Positions 44,772 to 54,120 are shown, numbered from the stretch's first letter. The stretch: DNA of 64,000 bases from Opitutus terrae PB90-1 (GCF_000019965.1 NC_010571.1:1612001-1676000), one strand, 5' to 3'. Made by a program: numbers and translations. Notes: generated by a model from the letters alone, not told the origin.

Positions 44772-46748
44772 TCAGTGCGCGGCGGGGAAGGTGATCTTCG
44801 GCGCGGGCGGAAGCGGCGCGGATTCGTCGAGGTAAAAACTCGGATGCGGCGGCTGGTTGTAGGCGACGTTCTGCCACGCGATCGCGAGCCGGTAAACCGG
44901 ATCGTGCATCAACGTGACCAGCCGGTGCTTCGTCGGAATCGTCGAAGTGTAGATCCGCAGTTCGCGATTGTCGCGCGTCCGCCAGATGACTTCTTCGCGC
45001 CAATCACCCCACAGATCAGCGCTGACGGCCGGCGTGGCCTTCGTACCGTTGTTCGACGTGCAGGCGTGCGCGACCAGCAGCGGCTCGATCTCCTCGCGTT
45101 CCCAGTTCCATTTCACGATTCGATTCTGATCGAGCAGTTCGTGGAGCAGGTCGCCGTCCCACAGAATGCCGAAATTGCAGGGGAAACCGCGCGGACGTTT
45201 TTCCAGGATGCGGTTGCCGGCCGCATCGAACACGCCGTCCATGCCGGCGCCCGCGGCCCAGCATTCGGCGCCCGGGTAACGCGGATCGATGTTGAACGCG
45301 TTGCCGCGGCCCGGCCCTTCGCCTTTGTCGCCGCCGGAATCGGCGGCCTTGACCGAAGGCACCGTGAAAATCGGCCGGCCCGTGCGCGCATCGCGCACGC
45401 TCATGCCCTGCGCGTCAAAGCGTTCCTGGATGTCGAAGATCTCGAGCCCAGGATTTGCGGGCGTGAGATCGGAAACGTGGATCACGTCGCCGTGGCCCCA
45501 GCCGGTCGAGTAGAGCCCGCGGCCGCTATCGTCGATGACGGCAGCGCCGTAGATGATTTCGTCGCGGCCGTCCTCGTCTACATCGGCGACGGAGAGGTTG
45601 TGATTGCCCTGTCCACGATAGCGCTCGTTGCCCGGCGTGCCATCGTCGCTGTCGAACACCCACCGCTGGGTCAGCTTGCCGTCGCGCCAGTCCCACGCGG
45701 CGAGTACGGCGCGGGTGTAATAGCCGCGGCACATGACCAGGCTCGGCCGCTCGCCGTCGAGGTACGCGACACAGGCGAGATAGCGATCGCTACGGTTGCC
45801 GTAGCCGTCGCCCCAGATCGCCTTCAACTCATCGCCGGTCGGCTCGAGCTTGGTCGGATGCCGCGGCGGAACGTAATCCGTCGTCGCTAGCGCCGCGCCG
45901 GTGCGACCATCGAAGATCGTGAGAAACTCCGGGCCCTGGAGGATGTGGCCCTGCGCGTTGCGATGGTCGGCGTTCGGATCGCCAATGATTTTGCCGGTGC
46001 CGTCGATCGTGCCGTCAGCGGTCTTGCAGGCGACCTCGGCGCGGCCGTCGCTGTCGAGGTCGTAGACCATGAACTGCGTGTAATGCGCCCCTTCGCGAAT
46101 GTTTTTCCCGAGATTGATCGTCCAGAGCAGCCGGCCCGCGAGCGTGTAGGCCTGCAGCAGCGTTTCGCCGGTGACACCGGAGCGCGAGTTGTCCTGCGGA
46201 TTCTGCTCCTGTTTCAGCACGATCTCGTAGTCGCCATCGCCGTCCAGGTCGCCGAGCGAGGCGTCGCCGGGCGTGTAGCCGGCGGGCGTCTGCAATGGCA
46301 CGGAATGATATGGCAGCGGCGACGCGCCGGCGGGCAGCGTGAAGCCGCGGTCGGGTTCCGCCTCAGCGCCCGCGTTGACGGCACGCACGGTGTAGGTCGT
46401 CTCGCGATCGAGCGCAGCGTGCCGATCGACAAACCACGTGACGTCCGCGAGCGGCGCCGCGTTGAGCTTCACCGTACCGGCAACAGGATCGGGCCGGGAG
46501 CCGAACGGCCCGACGTCATTCGCGGCGCCGGCGCGCGGCGCCGTCGTGCGGTAGACATTGAAAGCAACGCCGGCGGGATCGCTTGCGAGCAGCCGCCAGC
46601 TCACGAAGACACTGCCGTCGGCTTCGTGCACCGCGACGACGCCGCGCGAAAGCTTTTCCATAATGCGCGCGGGCGAAGTGGGGGAGGCTGGCGCGATGGC
46701 GGCGAGCGCGGACGCGGCGAGCAAAAACACGAGAGAGCGGAGATTCAT
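44772..46748 (-). CDS. Rhamnogalacturonan lyase (PL11)
   Basis: 658 residues. Signal peptide MNLRSLVFLLAASALAAIAP. An N-terminal fibronectin-like region (about 25-140) is followed by an eight-bladed propeller with calcium loops: GDLDGDGDYEIVLK, DLDSDGRAEVACK, DVDEDGRDEIIYG. The catalytic region shows KTADGTIDGTGKIIGDPNAD, GWGHGDVIHVSDLTP, and DLWGDWREEVIWR near the end. PL11 (YesW/YesX) cleaves the rhamnose-galacturonate bond of rhamnogalacturonan I by beta-elimination, leaving unsaturated galacturonate ends. It is downstream of the GH105 gene, which removes exactly such ends. The start was chosen inside the longer frame because upstream bases are a GC repeat. Confidence 0.95.
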   Translation of the reverse strand: MNLRSLVFLLAASALAAIAPASPTSPARIMEKLSRGVVAVHEADGSVFVSWRLLASDPAGVAFNVYRTTAPRAGAANDVGPFGSRPDPVAGTVKLNAAPLADVTWFVDRHAALDRETTYTVRAVNAGAEAEPDRGFTLPAGASPLPYHSVPLQTPAGYTPGDASLGDLDGDGDYEIVLKQEQNPQDNSRSGVTGETLLQAYTLAGRLLWTINLGKNIREGAHYTQFMVYDLDSDGRAEVACKTADGTIDGTGKIIGDPNADHRNAQGHILQGPEFLTIFDGRTGAALATTDYVPPRHPTKLEPTGDELKAIWGDGYGNRSDRYLACVAYLDGERPSLVMCRGYYTRAVLAAWDWRDGKLTQRWVFDSDDGTPGNERYRGQGNHNLSVADVDEDGRDEIIYGAAVIDDSGRGLYSTGWGHGDVIHVSDLTPANPGLEIFDIQERFDAQGMSVRDARTGRPIFTVPSVKAADSGGDKGEGPGRGNAFNIDPRYPGAECWAAGAGMDGVFDAAGNRILEKRPRGFPCNFGILWDGDLLHELLDQNRIVKWNWEREEIEPLLVAHACTSNNGTKATPAVSADLWGDWREEVIWRTRDNRELRIYTSTIPTKHRLVTLMHDPVYRLAIAWQNVAYNQPPHPSFYLDESAPLPPAPKITFPAAH

Positions 46749-46773
46749 ATTACTCAGGAGAATGAAATTTATA

Positions 46774-46818
46774 GCCGGCCCCGGTGAGGCCGGGCCGGGG
46801 TCACCGACCCCGGCTACA
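46774..46818. repeat. 45-bp GC hairpin upstream of the PL11 start
   Basis: 41 of 45 bases are identical to 49227-49271. It begins GCCGGCCCCGGTGAGGCCGG and ends CCCCGGCTACA, able to form CCGGGG/CCCCGG stems. It lies 26 bp upstream of the PL11 ATG, in the likely transcript from GH105 to PL11. Confidence 0.7.
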
Positions 46819-46833
46819 GAAACGCGCCGTATC

Positions 46834-48255
46834 TCATCGACCGGTGGCGCGCTCGAAATGCACGCCACCGTCGTGGATGACCGAGTCGGCGCCCTTGCCT
46901 TGACGCAGTGCGATCAACTCGGCGCCGGCCAGCAGTACGGGGCCGTAGCCGTGCGCGGCGAACACGCTTGTCGGCCGGTAGTAGTAGAACATCGGATCGA
47001 AACCCATGCCGGTGCCGACGCAGGTGCCTTCGACCTGACCGATGGCGTTGACCTGTTGCGCGACGGCGTTCCAGCCGAGCGTGACCATCGGGCCGTAGGC
47101 CTTCGCGTCGATCCAGCCGCGGTTGATCCCGCGCGCGGCGGCGTAGACGAACATCGCCGAGGCGGAGGTCTCTAGGTAGGAATCGTTGCGATCGAGCAGC
47201 TGGTGCCAGAGTCCGTCACCGCCCTGCGTGGCGGCGAGTCCGGCGAGATGCGCGCGGTATTGCTGGAGCACCGCCTCACGGCCCGGATGGTTCTCCGGCA
47301 GCACGTCGAGCAGTTCGGCCATCGCGACGATCGCCCAGCCGTTCGCGCGCGCCCAGTGGAACGCCGGGTGCGGATCCATTTCCTGCACCCAGCCGTGCCG
47401 GTAGAGGTTTTTCTCCGGCACAAACATCCGCGCGGAGAACTGGACGATCTGCTTCACCGCATCGTCGAAATACTTCGTCTCACCGGTGAGCGCGCCCATC
47501 TGCGCGAGCGCGGGCACGCTCATGTAGAGATCGTCGAGCCAGAGCGAATTGGGCATCGGCCGGTTGCGCGCGAGCGTGCCGTCGGCGAGCCGGAATTGTT
47601 TCGTGGCGATGAACTCCAGGTAGTTGTCGATCCACGGACGGAGCGCGTCGGGCGCGACGCCGGCGCGGGCGGCCTTGATCATCGCGGCTGCCATGGCGCC
47701 GGAGTCGTCGAGCGAGCGCGGGTCGATCACCTGTCGCAGCGCGATCCCGCGCTCACGTGGTGGCAGGTCCGCGGGCGCCGTCTGCTGCTTCAGGTGCGCG
47801 GCGAGCGTGGTGATCGCCTGCAGTCGCGTAGCGACGTAGTCGCGATAGCGGTTGTCTCCCGTGGCCGCGGCGGTCTGCACCATGCCGGCGTAGGTGACGC
47901 CCCATTCATAGCTGGTGAGCAGGAAGTCGGTGCGCTCGAGCCGAGGTTGGGCGGGGAGTTGCGCGAGATCGGTGACCGGCTGCTTCGTGGCCGCATCGAT
48001 GACGCGCACGGAGGAGGCACCCTCGAGATAAGTGAGCACGCGGTCGAGGACGGACTTGATTTGCTCCGGCGTCGCGGGCTCGTAAGGCACCGGATACGCG
48101 GGCGCGATCCGGCCGGACTGCAGCTGGGCGAGCCGTGCCGGTTCGGGCGACACGGTGGGCGTGGTCGTCACCGTGGCGGACGAGGCGGGCAGGGATTGAG
48201 CATGCGCGAGCGTGAGGCAGCCGGCGCAAAGAAGGACGAGGCGGAATGAACTCAT
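46834..48255 (-). CDS. GH105 unsaturated rhamnogalacturonyl hydrolase
   Basis: 473 residues. Signal peptide MSSFRLVLLCAGCLTLAHAQ. An (alpha/alpha)6-barrel with the family blocks LTSYEWGVTYAGMVQTAAAT, RPMPNSLWLDDLYMSVPALA (Asp241/Asp242), MDPHPAFHWARANGWAIVAM (about 293-312) and VEGTCVGTGMGFDPMFYYYRP. GH105 (YteR/YesR) hydrates and removes the unsaturated galacturonate left by PL11 lyases. Directly upstream of PL11 on the same strand with 85 bp between, a functional pair. Confidence 0.93.
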   Translation of the reverse strand: MSSFRLVLLCAGCLTLAHAQSLPASSATVTTTPTVSPEPARLAQLQSGRIAPAYPVPYEPATPEQIKSVLDRVLTYLEGASSVRVIDAATKQPVTDLAQLPAQPRLERTDFLLTSYEWGVTYAGMVQTAAATGDNRYRDYVATRLQAITTLAAHLKQQTAPADLPPRERGIALRQVIDPRSLDDSGAMAAAMIKAARAGVAPDALRPWIDNYLEFIATKQFRLADGTLARNRPMPNSLWLDDLYMSVPALAQMGALTGETKYFDDAVKQIVQFSARMFVPEKNLYRHGWVQEMDPHPAFHWARANGWAIVAMAELLDVLPENHPGREAVLQQYRAHLAGLAATQGGDGLWHQLLDRNDSYLETSASAMFVYAAARGINRGWIDAKAYGPMVTLGWNAVAQQVNAIGQVEGTCVGTGMGFDPMFYYYRPTSVFAAHGYGPVLLAGAELIALRQGKGADSVIHDGGVHFERATGR

Positions 48256-48289
48256 GGAAGGAAACCGGGGGTGGGGTTGACGAAGGGGA

Positions 48290-49207
48290 TTACTTGCGGG
48301 TCGTGAGCAGATCGCGCGCGCGGAGCCATTCCGCGGCGCGCGCCGGCCAGTTGGAGGACGTGCCGAGGCCGTCGAGCATGCCCATGCCGTGACTGCCGCG
48401 CTCGAAGGCGTAGAACTCGGCGGGCACTTTGGCGCGCGTCAGCGCTTGGAAGAAACGAATGCTGTTCTCGATTGGAACGGACTGATCCGCCTGCGTGTGA
48501 ATCAGCAGTGTCGGTGGGGTGGCGGTTGTGACCTGTTTTTCCAGCGACATGAGTTCACGCAGCTCGGCGGGGGGATGCTTGCCGATGAGCGCCTCGCGCG
48601 AGCCGACGTGCGTGACCGGATCATCCATGCTGATGACCGGATACATCAGGATCAGGAAATCCGGCCGCGCGGAGACGGCGTCGAGTGGCGCGCCGGTTTT
48701 GCCCGCAGGATGATCGAACAAAGTGCCGGCGCTGGCGCTGAGGTGTCCGCCGGCCGAGCTGCCCATTACGCCGATGCGGGTGGCATCGATCTTGAATTCG
48801 GCGGCGCGCGAACGCACGAGCCGGACCGCGCGCAACACATCCTGGAGCGGCGCGGGATGACCGAACTCCGCCATCCGGTATTTCAGCACGAAGGACGTGA
48901 CGCCGAGCGTGCTGAGCCAGTTCGCGTATTGCACCCCCTCGCGCTGGGTCGAGAGCCGGACGTAGCCGCCGCCGGGGCAGATGATGACGGCGGTGCCGTT
49001 GGGCCGGTCCACGGCGGGCGGGAAGACGGTGAGCGTGGGCTCGGAGACGTTGGAGATCCGGCCCTCTTCGAGGCGTTCGGGGCCGAGTTCCGGCTTGGCG
49101 TTGGGGACGCCCTCGGGCCAGAGCGGCAGGACGAGATTCTCGGCGGAGGCGGACACGGTGAGCGCGGCGGAGAGGGAGGCGAGCATGAGAAGAGGGGTGA
49201 GGCGCAT
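48290..49207 (-). CDS. Exported alpha/beta-hydrolase esterase (BD-FAE/CE-like)
   Basis: 305 residues from the ATG after which MRLTPLLMLASLSAALTVSA is a signal peptide. ICPGGGYVRLSTQREGVQYA gives the oxyanion HGGG-type loop, GVMGSSAGGHL the nucleophile elbow (Ser150 or 151), and FYAFERGSHGMG the catalytic His. Similar proteins deacetylate xylan or pectin fragments. It is 34 bp upstream of the GH105 gene on the same strand, so is co-transcribed; the acetylated glycan is the likely target. Confidence 0.88.
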   Translation of the reverse strand: MRLTPLLMLASLSAALTVSASAENLVLPLWPEGVPNAKPELGPERLEEGRISNVSEPTLTVFPPAVDRPNGTAVIICPGGGYVRLSTQREGVQYANWLSTLGVTSFVLKYRMAEFGHPAPLQDVLRAVRLVRSRAAEFKIDATRIGVMGSSAGGHLSASAGTLFDHPAGKTGAPLDAVSARPDFLILMYPVISMDDPVTHVGSREALIGKHPPAELRELMSLEKQVTTATPPTLLIHTQADQSVPIENSIRFFQALTRAKVPAEFYAFERGSHGMGMLDGLGTSSNWPARAAEWLRARDLLTTRK

Positions 49208-49226
49208 GGTCGGGATGTTTTTGTGG

Positions 49227-49271
49227 GCCGGCTTCGGCGAGGCCGGGCCGGGGTCAGCGACCCCGGCTACA
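49227..49271. repeat. 45-bp GC hairpin holding the GH106 stop codon
   Basis: Second copy of the repeat at 46774 (41 of 45 identical), begins GCCGGCTTCGGCGAGGCCGG. The TAG of the GH106 gene (49267-49269) is inside its CTACA end. It lies 19 bp upstream of the esterase ATG. Confidence 0.7.
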
Positions 49272-52242
49272 GGGTCGGATCTGATTTCTGTAGAGGCGTG
49301 AGCTTGACGGGGCCGAGCAGCCCGGAGTTGCGCGGCAACCAGCGCGCGGCCGTGAACTGCCGATCCGGGCCGACGTTTTCGCGAAAACGCGCGGGGAAAT
49401 TCGCGTTGTAGAAAATTTTCCACGAGGCGCCTCGGCGGTCGAGGTCGGCGATGCGGTTGGCGGCGAGATTGGTGACGTCGATCTCGAGGGCGTTTTCGTC
49501 GCGCCATTCGTTCGCCGGGATCACGACTCGCCACGGCGGCTGAATCAGGACGCCGAGTTCGCGGCCATTCAGCGTCACGCGCGCGCTGTCGCCGACGGTG
49601 CCGAGATCGAGCTCCCACGCCGGCGCGTCGCCCGAGGGACGCGCGAAGCGCCGCGTGTAGACGGCAGTGCCGGAGAACGCTCGGCCGGCCTCGCCGGCAA
49701 AGTCGGTCCACGAGGTGAGCGCGTGAAGTTGCGCGGCGGCGGGAAGCGCGGGGCCGCCGGCCGTGAACGTCACTGACCAGTCGCCGGTGAGCAGGTGCGG
49801 TTCGCCGGCGCGCTGCCAGTAGTGCCAGGCGGGACCGGCGACGGGTGTGGCGTGGAGCTGAACGACGCAGGATTCGCCGGGTGCGAGTTGGAGGTAGATT
49901 TCAGTGGGAGCGCGGGAGGCTCGCGCGCCGTCTGAATGAGCGGGCGGGATGCTCGCGCTCCCAGTCGGACCGGACGAGTGGATCGCCGCGAGGCCGGCGT
50001 TGCCGGTCATGGGGTCGAAGAGCGCGGCCGCGGCGGCGGGTGATTGCAGCGGGATCCAGCGGTCGATCGGTTGGTTGCTACGGTTGACGAGGAAATAGAG
50101 CGCGCCGGCGTCGGTCCGACGGCGGACGAATTCGAGTCCGAACGGGCGAAGTGATTCACGCGCGATCCCGGGACAACGATCGAGCAATTCGCGAATGCCC
50201 GGGCCGAGCAGGAACTGGCCGCCGTCCAGCTTGGCCGCGCTGAGGACGTCGCTGGGTGCGAGCTGGGTTTGAATCTTCTGCAGGAGTTGCTCGAAACGTC
50301 CCGACGCGTTGAGCCCCGCCAACCCGGGCGCGCTGCGGGGAAGATGATCGACGAAGAGAATGGTCGCGCCCTGCGCAGCGAGTTCCACCAGGCGCGCCAG
50401 CGTCGCCTCGGGCATGAACGTGGTTTGCGGCACCACGATCGCGCGGTCGGGCGTGATCTTTTGCAGTTGCCGATCGGACACATAGTCGAAACCGACACCG
50501 GCTTCGTGCAGCGCGGCGGCGGTGGCGGCGAGCGAACCGGACGGATCGCGGCCGCCGTGGCCGAAGTGCGGCATCCGGCCATTGCCGCGTTCCGCCCAGC
50601 GGTCGTGGATATTATAATAGAGCAGGACGTCCTCGTCCGGCGTGCCGGACTGCAGGAACGATTGCGCGCGGGCGACGTAGGCGTTGAGCGCGGTGAAATC
50701 GCGCCAGAACGGGTTCAGCGGATTCAGTTCGACTGACGCGTAGAAATTGAACCCGGGCCACGCGGCGTCGAGCGGTGAGAGCGCGGTGCCGTGGTAGCAA
50801 ACGTGATTGATGCCGGCCAACAGGAATTCGTCGGTATTCTGCTTCAGTTCGGCGAGCGTGGTGAGGAAGTGCTCGTTGAGCCACGTGGCGGTTTCGGCCG
50901 ACGCGAGCGGCTTGCCGCTGACGTGCGCGGCGGAAGAGGCGAGCTTCATAGCCAGGAAGCCGTTGCCCTCCTGCTCGGGAATGTCGCTCGCGGCGTAGAG
51001 ATCGAGGATGTTCGCCGGCGAGTTGTGCGCCTGGTTGCGGATCAACGCCCCGTGCTGGTGCGCCCACTCGCGCCACGGATTCGTGAATTCGTCGAGGAGC
51101 AGGTCGGAGATCGTTTCGCGGTAGTCGCTGCGCACGCGCGCGCTGAAGTCGTTCTCGGTGGTGGCGAGCAGCTCCGGCAGGTGCGCGCGTAGGTCGTAGC
51201 CGCGGCGTTTTTGGAATTCCTCCAGAAAACGCGGCGTCCAGTTCGCTTCGCCGTCGGCGTCGTCGACCTCGTAGGAATCGTTGAAGAACGCGCGCAGCCG
51301 TGGCGCCGAATCCGCACCGGCCGCGGAAGGAAGGTCACTTAACAGGTGACCTTCGGCGAATGCGGCGTCGAAGCGGGCGAGGTAGGCGCGCAGCGCGGTA
51401 GAGGAGAAGTGATCGAGCGCGAAGCCCTCGCCGCCGGGGGCGGCGCGCTCGACCATCTTGCCGTGCGGACCTGCGAACAGCGCGTAGAGCGTCCACGTGC
51501 CCGCGTCGGCGGGCGCGGTCCAGTCGAGCGAGCCGTCGGCGCGGACGCGTGAGGTGAGGTCGAGCGGAGTGGGTGCGACGCCGGCGAGGGCGAGCGGGAA
51601 AGCCATGAGCGACACCAGCCGCATCGGTTTTGGAAACCGCACTTGATCGAGTGCGAGCTCCTGAAGGTTTGCGTTGGCGGTGATCGGCTCGCGTAGTTCC
51701 TCGAGCTTCACCGGCCGCGGACCGGCGACACGCACGAGCCCGGTGGCGGTGAGCCGGACAGGTTCGCCCAATCGTTCGCCGGGTTTTATTTCATAAACGC
51801 GATGCGCGAGCGTGTGGGCGACGTCTTCGGGCTGGAGCCACGGCCCGCCAAACGGCCAGCCGGTGCCGGTGGCGAGATCGATGCCCAGTCCGAGTCGGCG
51901 TGATTCGACGAGCGTGTGCCGCAGCAACTCCATCCAACGCGGTGAAAGAAACGGTACGAACCGATCCTCGTATCCGCGCACGCCATAGATCGGCGTGATC
52001 TCGAGGCCGCCAAGACCGGCGGCGGCGCAGGCTTCCAGTTGGGCAGTGACCGATTTTTCGTCGGCGATGTTGCCGAACCACCACCAGCGAGACCACGGCT
52101 TCGTCTCGCGGTGCACCTCGGGCCAGGCGAGCGGTTGCGCGGCGGCCGGCGGCGGAGCCGCCGGAGTCTCCGGCGCGGCCGCGGCGGACTCGAGCAGCGC
52201 TGGGGCGCCGAGGAGGATGGCGGCAAGGAAGCGACGGTGCAT
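49267..52242 (-). CDS. GH106 alpha-L-rhamnosidase
   Basis: 991 residues. Signal peptide MHRRFLAAILLGAPALLESA. An opening typical of GH106: PWSRWWWFGNIADEKSVTAQ, LGGLEITPIYGVRGYE and GIDLATGTGWPFGGPWL, then the DSYEVDDADGEANWTPRFLE and YGREV-like barrel blocks, with C-terminal jelly rolls (WELDLGTVGDSARVTLNGRE and GVLIQPPWRVVIPANEW). GH106 releases terminal rhamnose from rhamnogalacturonan fragments. Oddity: at about residue 760-780 the frame includes a hairpin repeat (49905-49963), encoding SASIPPAHSDGARASRAP, which looks inserted. Stop codon lies in another repeat. Confidence 0.92.
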   Translation of the reverse strand: MHRRFLAAILLGAPALLESAAAAPETPAAPPPAAAQPLAWPEVHRETKPWSRWWWFGNIADEKSVTAQLEACAAAGLGGLEITPIYGVRGYEDRFVPFLSPRWMELLRHTLVESRRLGLGIDLATGTGWPFGGPWLQPEDVAHTLAHRVYEIKPGERLGEPVRLTATGLVRVAGPRPVKLEELREPITANANLQELALDQVRFPKPMRLVSLMAFPLALAGVAPTPLDLTSRVRADGSLDWTAPADAGTWTLYALFAGPHGKMVERAAPGGEGFALDHFSSTALRAYLARFDAAFAEGHLLSDLPSAAGADSAPRLRAFFNDSYEVDDADGEANWTPRFLEEFQKRRGYDLRAHLPELLATTENDFSARVRSDYRETISDLLLDEFTNPWREWAHQHGALIRNQAHNSPANILDLYAASDIPEQEGNGFLAMKLASSAAHVSGKPLASAETATWLNEHFLTTLAELKQNTDEFLLAGINHVCYHGTALSPLDAAWPGFNFYASVELNPLNPFWRDFTALNAYVARAQSFLQSGTPDEDVLLYYNIHDRWAERGNGRMPHFGHGGRDPSGSLAATAAALHEAGVGFDYVSDRQLQKITPDRAIVVPQTTFMPEATLARLVELAAQGATILFVDHLPRSAPGLAGLNASGRFEQLLQKIQTQLAPSDVLSAAKLDGGQFLLGPGIRELLDRCPGIARESLRPFGLEFVRRRTDAGALYFLVNRSNQPIDRWIPLQSPAAAAALFDPMTGNAGLAAIHSSGPTGSASIPPAHSDGARASRAPTEIYLQLAPGESCVVQLHATPVAGPAWHYWQRAGEPHLLTGDWSVTFTAGGPALPAAAQLHALTSWTDFAGEAGRAFSGTAVYTRRFARPSGDAPAWELDLGTVGDSARVTLNGRELGVLIQPPWRVVIPANEWRDENALEIDVTNLAANRIADLDRRGASWKIFYNANFPARFRENVGPDRQFTAARWLPRNSGLLGPVKLTPLQKSDPTL
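49905..49963. repeat. REP-like hairpin inside the GH106 coding sequence
   Basis: TGGGAGCGCG (49905-49914) and CGCGCTCCCA (49954-49963) are perfect inverted repeats enclosing a GC-rich 39-base middle (GAGCATCCCGCCCGCTCATT on the minus strand). Encodes a low-complexity Ser/Pro/Ala stretch in frame, between the two halves of a conserved beta domain. This kind of unit is normally intergenic. Confidence 0.7.
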
Positions 52243-52408
52243 GGGGGAAAGACGGGGGACGGCGTCTCGGACGCGGGAGCGGCAGACGATCTGCAGCCGG
52301 GCACGTCGCGCAACTCGGCGTGCGTCGGACGGTCCACGGATGGCTCTCGTGCGAGCCGGGGCGACGGGCGCTCTTGAGGCTTTGGTCGCGACGAAGGGGC
52401 GTTGCCGC

Positions 52409-52436
52409 TCCAGGGCGCAGCAAGCCTGCGCCCCTC
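52409..52436. repeat. Short hairpin repeat, GGGCGCAG...TGCGCCC
   Basis: TCCAGGGCGCAGCAAGCCTG followed by CGCCCCTC; stem GGGCGCA/TGCGCCC. A near copy (GGGCGTAGCAAGACTGCGCC) stands at about 61060. Located in the gap 52243-52461 upstream of the GH106 gene. Confidence 0.55.
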
Positions 52437-52461
52437 CGATTCACGGCGCGGACCGCGGCAA

Positions 52462-52632
52462 CTATTCGGTGCCGCCGCGCAGCCATTTCGGCGCGGCGGC
52501 GAACCAAAGCACGGCGCCGACCAGCATCAGCGCCTTCATCGGGCCGTCGGCCAATGCGCCGGCGGCGAAGAGCACGGCGGGGCCTACGGTCAGCAACAGA
52601 GCGAACAAGGCGAGGAGACGCGCGATCTTCAT
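52462..52632 (-). CDS. 56-residue membrane protein coupled to the permease
   Basis: 56 residues: MKIARLLALFALLLTVGPAV, then LMLVGAVLWFAAAPKWLRGG; two membrane helices. Its ATG overlaps the TGA of the NCS1 permease gene (ATGA), so it is translated with it. It may stabilise or gate the permease, which is inference. Too short to place in a family by eye. Confidence 0.65.
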   Translation of the reverse strand: MKIARLLALFALLLTVGPAVLFAAGALADGPMKALMLVGAVLWFAAAPKWLRGGTE

Positions 52633-54011
52633 GCTGAAATGGGACGAGGTTGGCGGAGCAGCGTCTTCGAGAACACCACATACAGGAGTCCGCAGGTGAT
52701 CCACACCGGCACGGTCATGTAGGAGGCGAAGACGTGGTGGACCTTGTAGAAATAGAAGAAGGCGGCGACCGGAAGAATCCACGCCAGCAGCGCGGCCAGA
52801 TTAAAGGAGGAGCGCGCTGCCTCGGCCCAGTCCCGCGTGATCCCGAGCCGCTTGGCGAAATAGTGATCGATGACGATGATGGCGCCGACGGGCGCGAGGA
52901 CGGTGCCGTAGATGCCGACGAAATCGAGCAGCTTCATCGCGAAGGCGGGGAACAGGCCGGCGATCGTGGCGATGGCGCCGGCGATGATCGTGCCGGTGTT
53001 GCGCGAAATCTTCGGCAGCACGCCCTGGAAAGCGAGACCGGCGCGGTAGATCGTCGGGTTGGCGGTGGTCCAGCCGGCGATCACGACGCAGATCAGCCCG
53101 GCCCAGCCGGTCGCGGCGAACACCATCGGCCCCGGCGCGTTCGAGGCGCTGCTGCCGCGCTGCTGGAGCTCGAGCGCGAAGAGCAGTGAGGCGCAGATCC
53201 ACGCGACGTAGTGACCGAGGAACATGCCGGCGCTGGCCGCCCAACCGGAGGAGGGCTTGCGGGCGTAACGCAGGATGGAGAGGTCGGACATGCCGAGGTG
53301 CATGGCGGCGTTGCAGAGCCACGCGAACAGCACGATGCCGACGAACCCGATGCGCGTTTGCCCGGCGATCGGCACGCCGGTCCAAATGGTGGAAACATCG
53401 AGCGAGCTGAGCTTCGGCAGCGTGGTCAATCCGCACGCCACGAAGACGAGGAACATCCAGGGGGCGGCGAGATGGCCGACGCGCGCGACGAAGCTGTAGC
53501 CGCGCACCGCGACGATCGTCTGCAGCGAACCGAGGATCACCACGAGCACGCACCAGGCGAGTCCCGTCGGCATCATGTCGGTGAACGCGGGCATCTTCAC
53601 GCCGGGGAACGGCACGCCGACCGCCGTGGCGGACACGGTCACCATCGCGCCGGCGAGGAAACAGAAGAGCACGCCGTTCGCCACGTTGTAGAGGGAGACG
53701 AGCCGGCGGCCGCAAATTTTCTCGAGCTTGTAGTAAAGGGTCACGCGCAGGTCCGTGGCGATCGGAGCGGTCAGAAAACGCCACGTGAGCACCGCGAGGA
53801 TGTTGCCCAGCAGCAGGCCGAGGATGACGTCGATGGCCGTGGCGCCCCACGCGATGAAGAGCGGCCCGAGCATGAACTCCGTGCCCGCGGTGTGTTCGCC
53901 GGCATACATGCCCCAGAACGACGTCGGCCCTTTCAGCGCCGAATCGGGGACGCGTTCGCGCTCGTATTCGTTGACCGCGGCGGGCGGGGTGGGGGTCGAA
54001 ACATCAGCCAT
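52629..54011 (-). CDS. NCS1-family (cytosine/allantoin-type) permease
   Basis: 460 residues with about twelve membrane helices. FWGMYAGEHTAGTEFMLGPL, DVILGLLLGNILAVLTWRFL and GITRDWAEAARSSFN are typical of NCS1 transporters of nucleobases, allantoin, thiamine or hydantoin. In this position a carbohydrate importer was expected; the substrate is uncertain. It is upstream of the GH106 gene, separated by a small membrane gene and a 219-bp gap, and divergent from the TonB receptor. The start MADVSTPTPPAAVNEYERER is favoured over an upstream in-frame ATG. Confidence 0.88.
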   Translation of the reverse strand: MADVSTPTPPAAVNEYERERVPDSALKGPTSFWGMYAGEHTAGTEFMLGPLFIAWGATAIDVILGLLLGNILAVLTWRFLTAPIATDLRVTLYYKLEKICGRRLVSLYNVANGVLFCFLAGAMVTVSATAVGVPFPGVKMPAFTDMMPTGLAWCVLVVILGSLQTIVAVRGYSFVARVGHLAAPWMFLVFVACGLTTLPKLSSLDVSTIWTGVPIAGQTRIGFVGIVLFAWLCNAAMHLGMSDLSILRYARKPSSGWAASAGMFLGHYVAWICASLLFALELQQRGSSASNAPGPMVFAATGWAGLICVVIAGWTTANPTIYRAGLAFQGVLPKISRNTGTIIAGAIATIAGLFPAFAMKLLDFVGIYGTVLAPVGAIIVIDHYFAKRLGITRDWAEAARSSFNLAALLAWILPVAAFFYFYKVHHVFASYMTVPVWITCGLLYVVFSKTLLRQPRPISA

Positions 54012-54120
54012 GGAGGGGCGGGGTTGGGGCGCAGGGCGAAAGCCACGACGCCGACTGGCCCCGTGATGCCACACAACCGGGGGAGGCTGTCAAACCCTAC
54101 GCAAGTGTGGCCCGCGGAAA

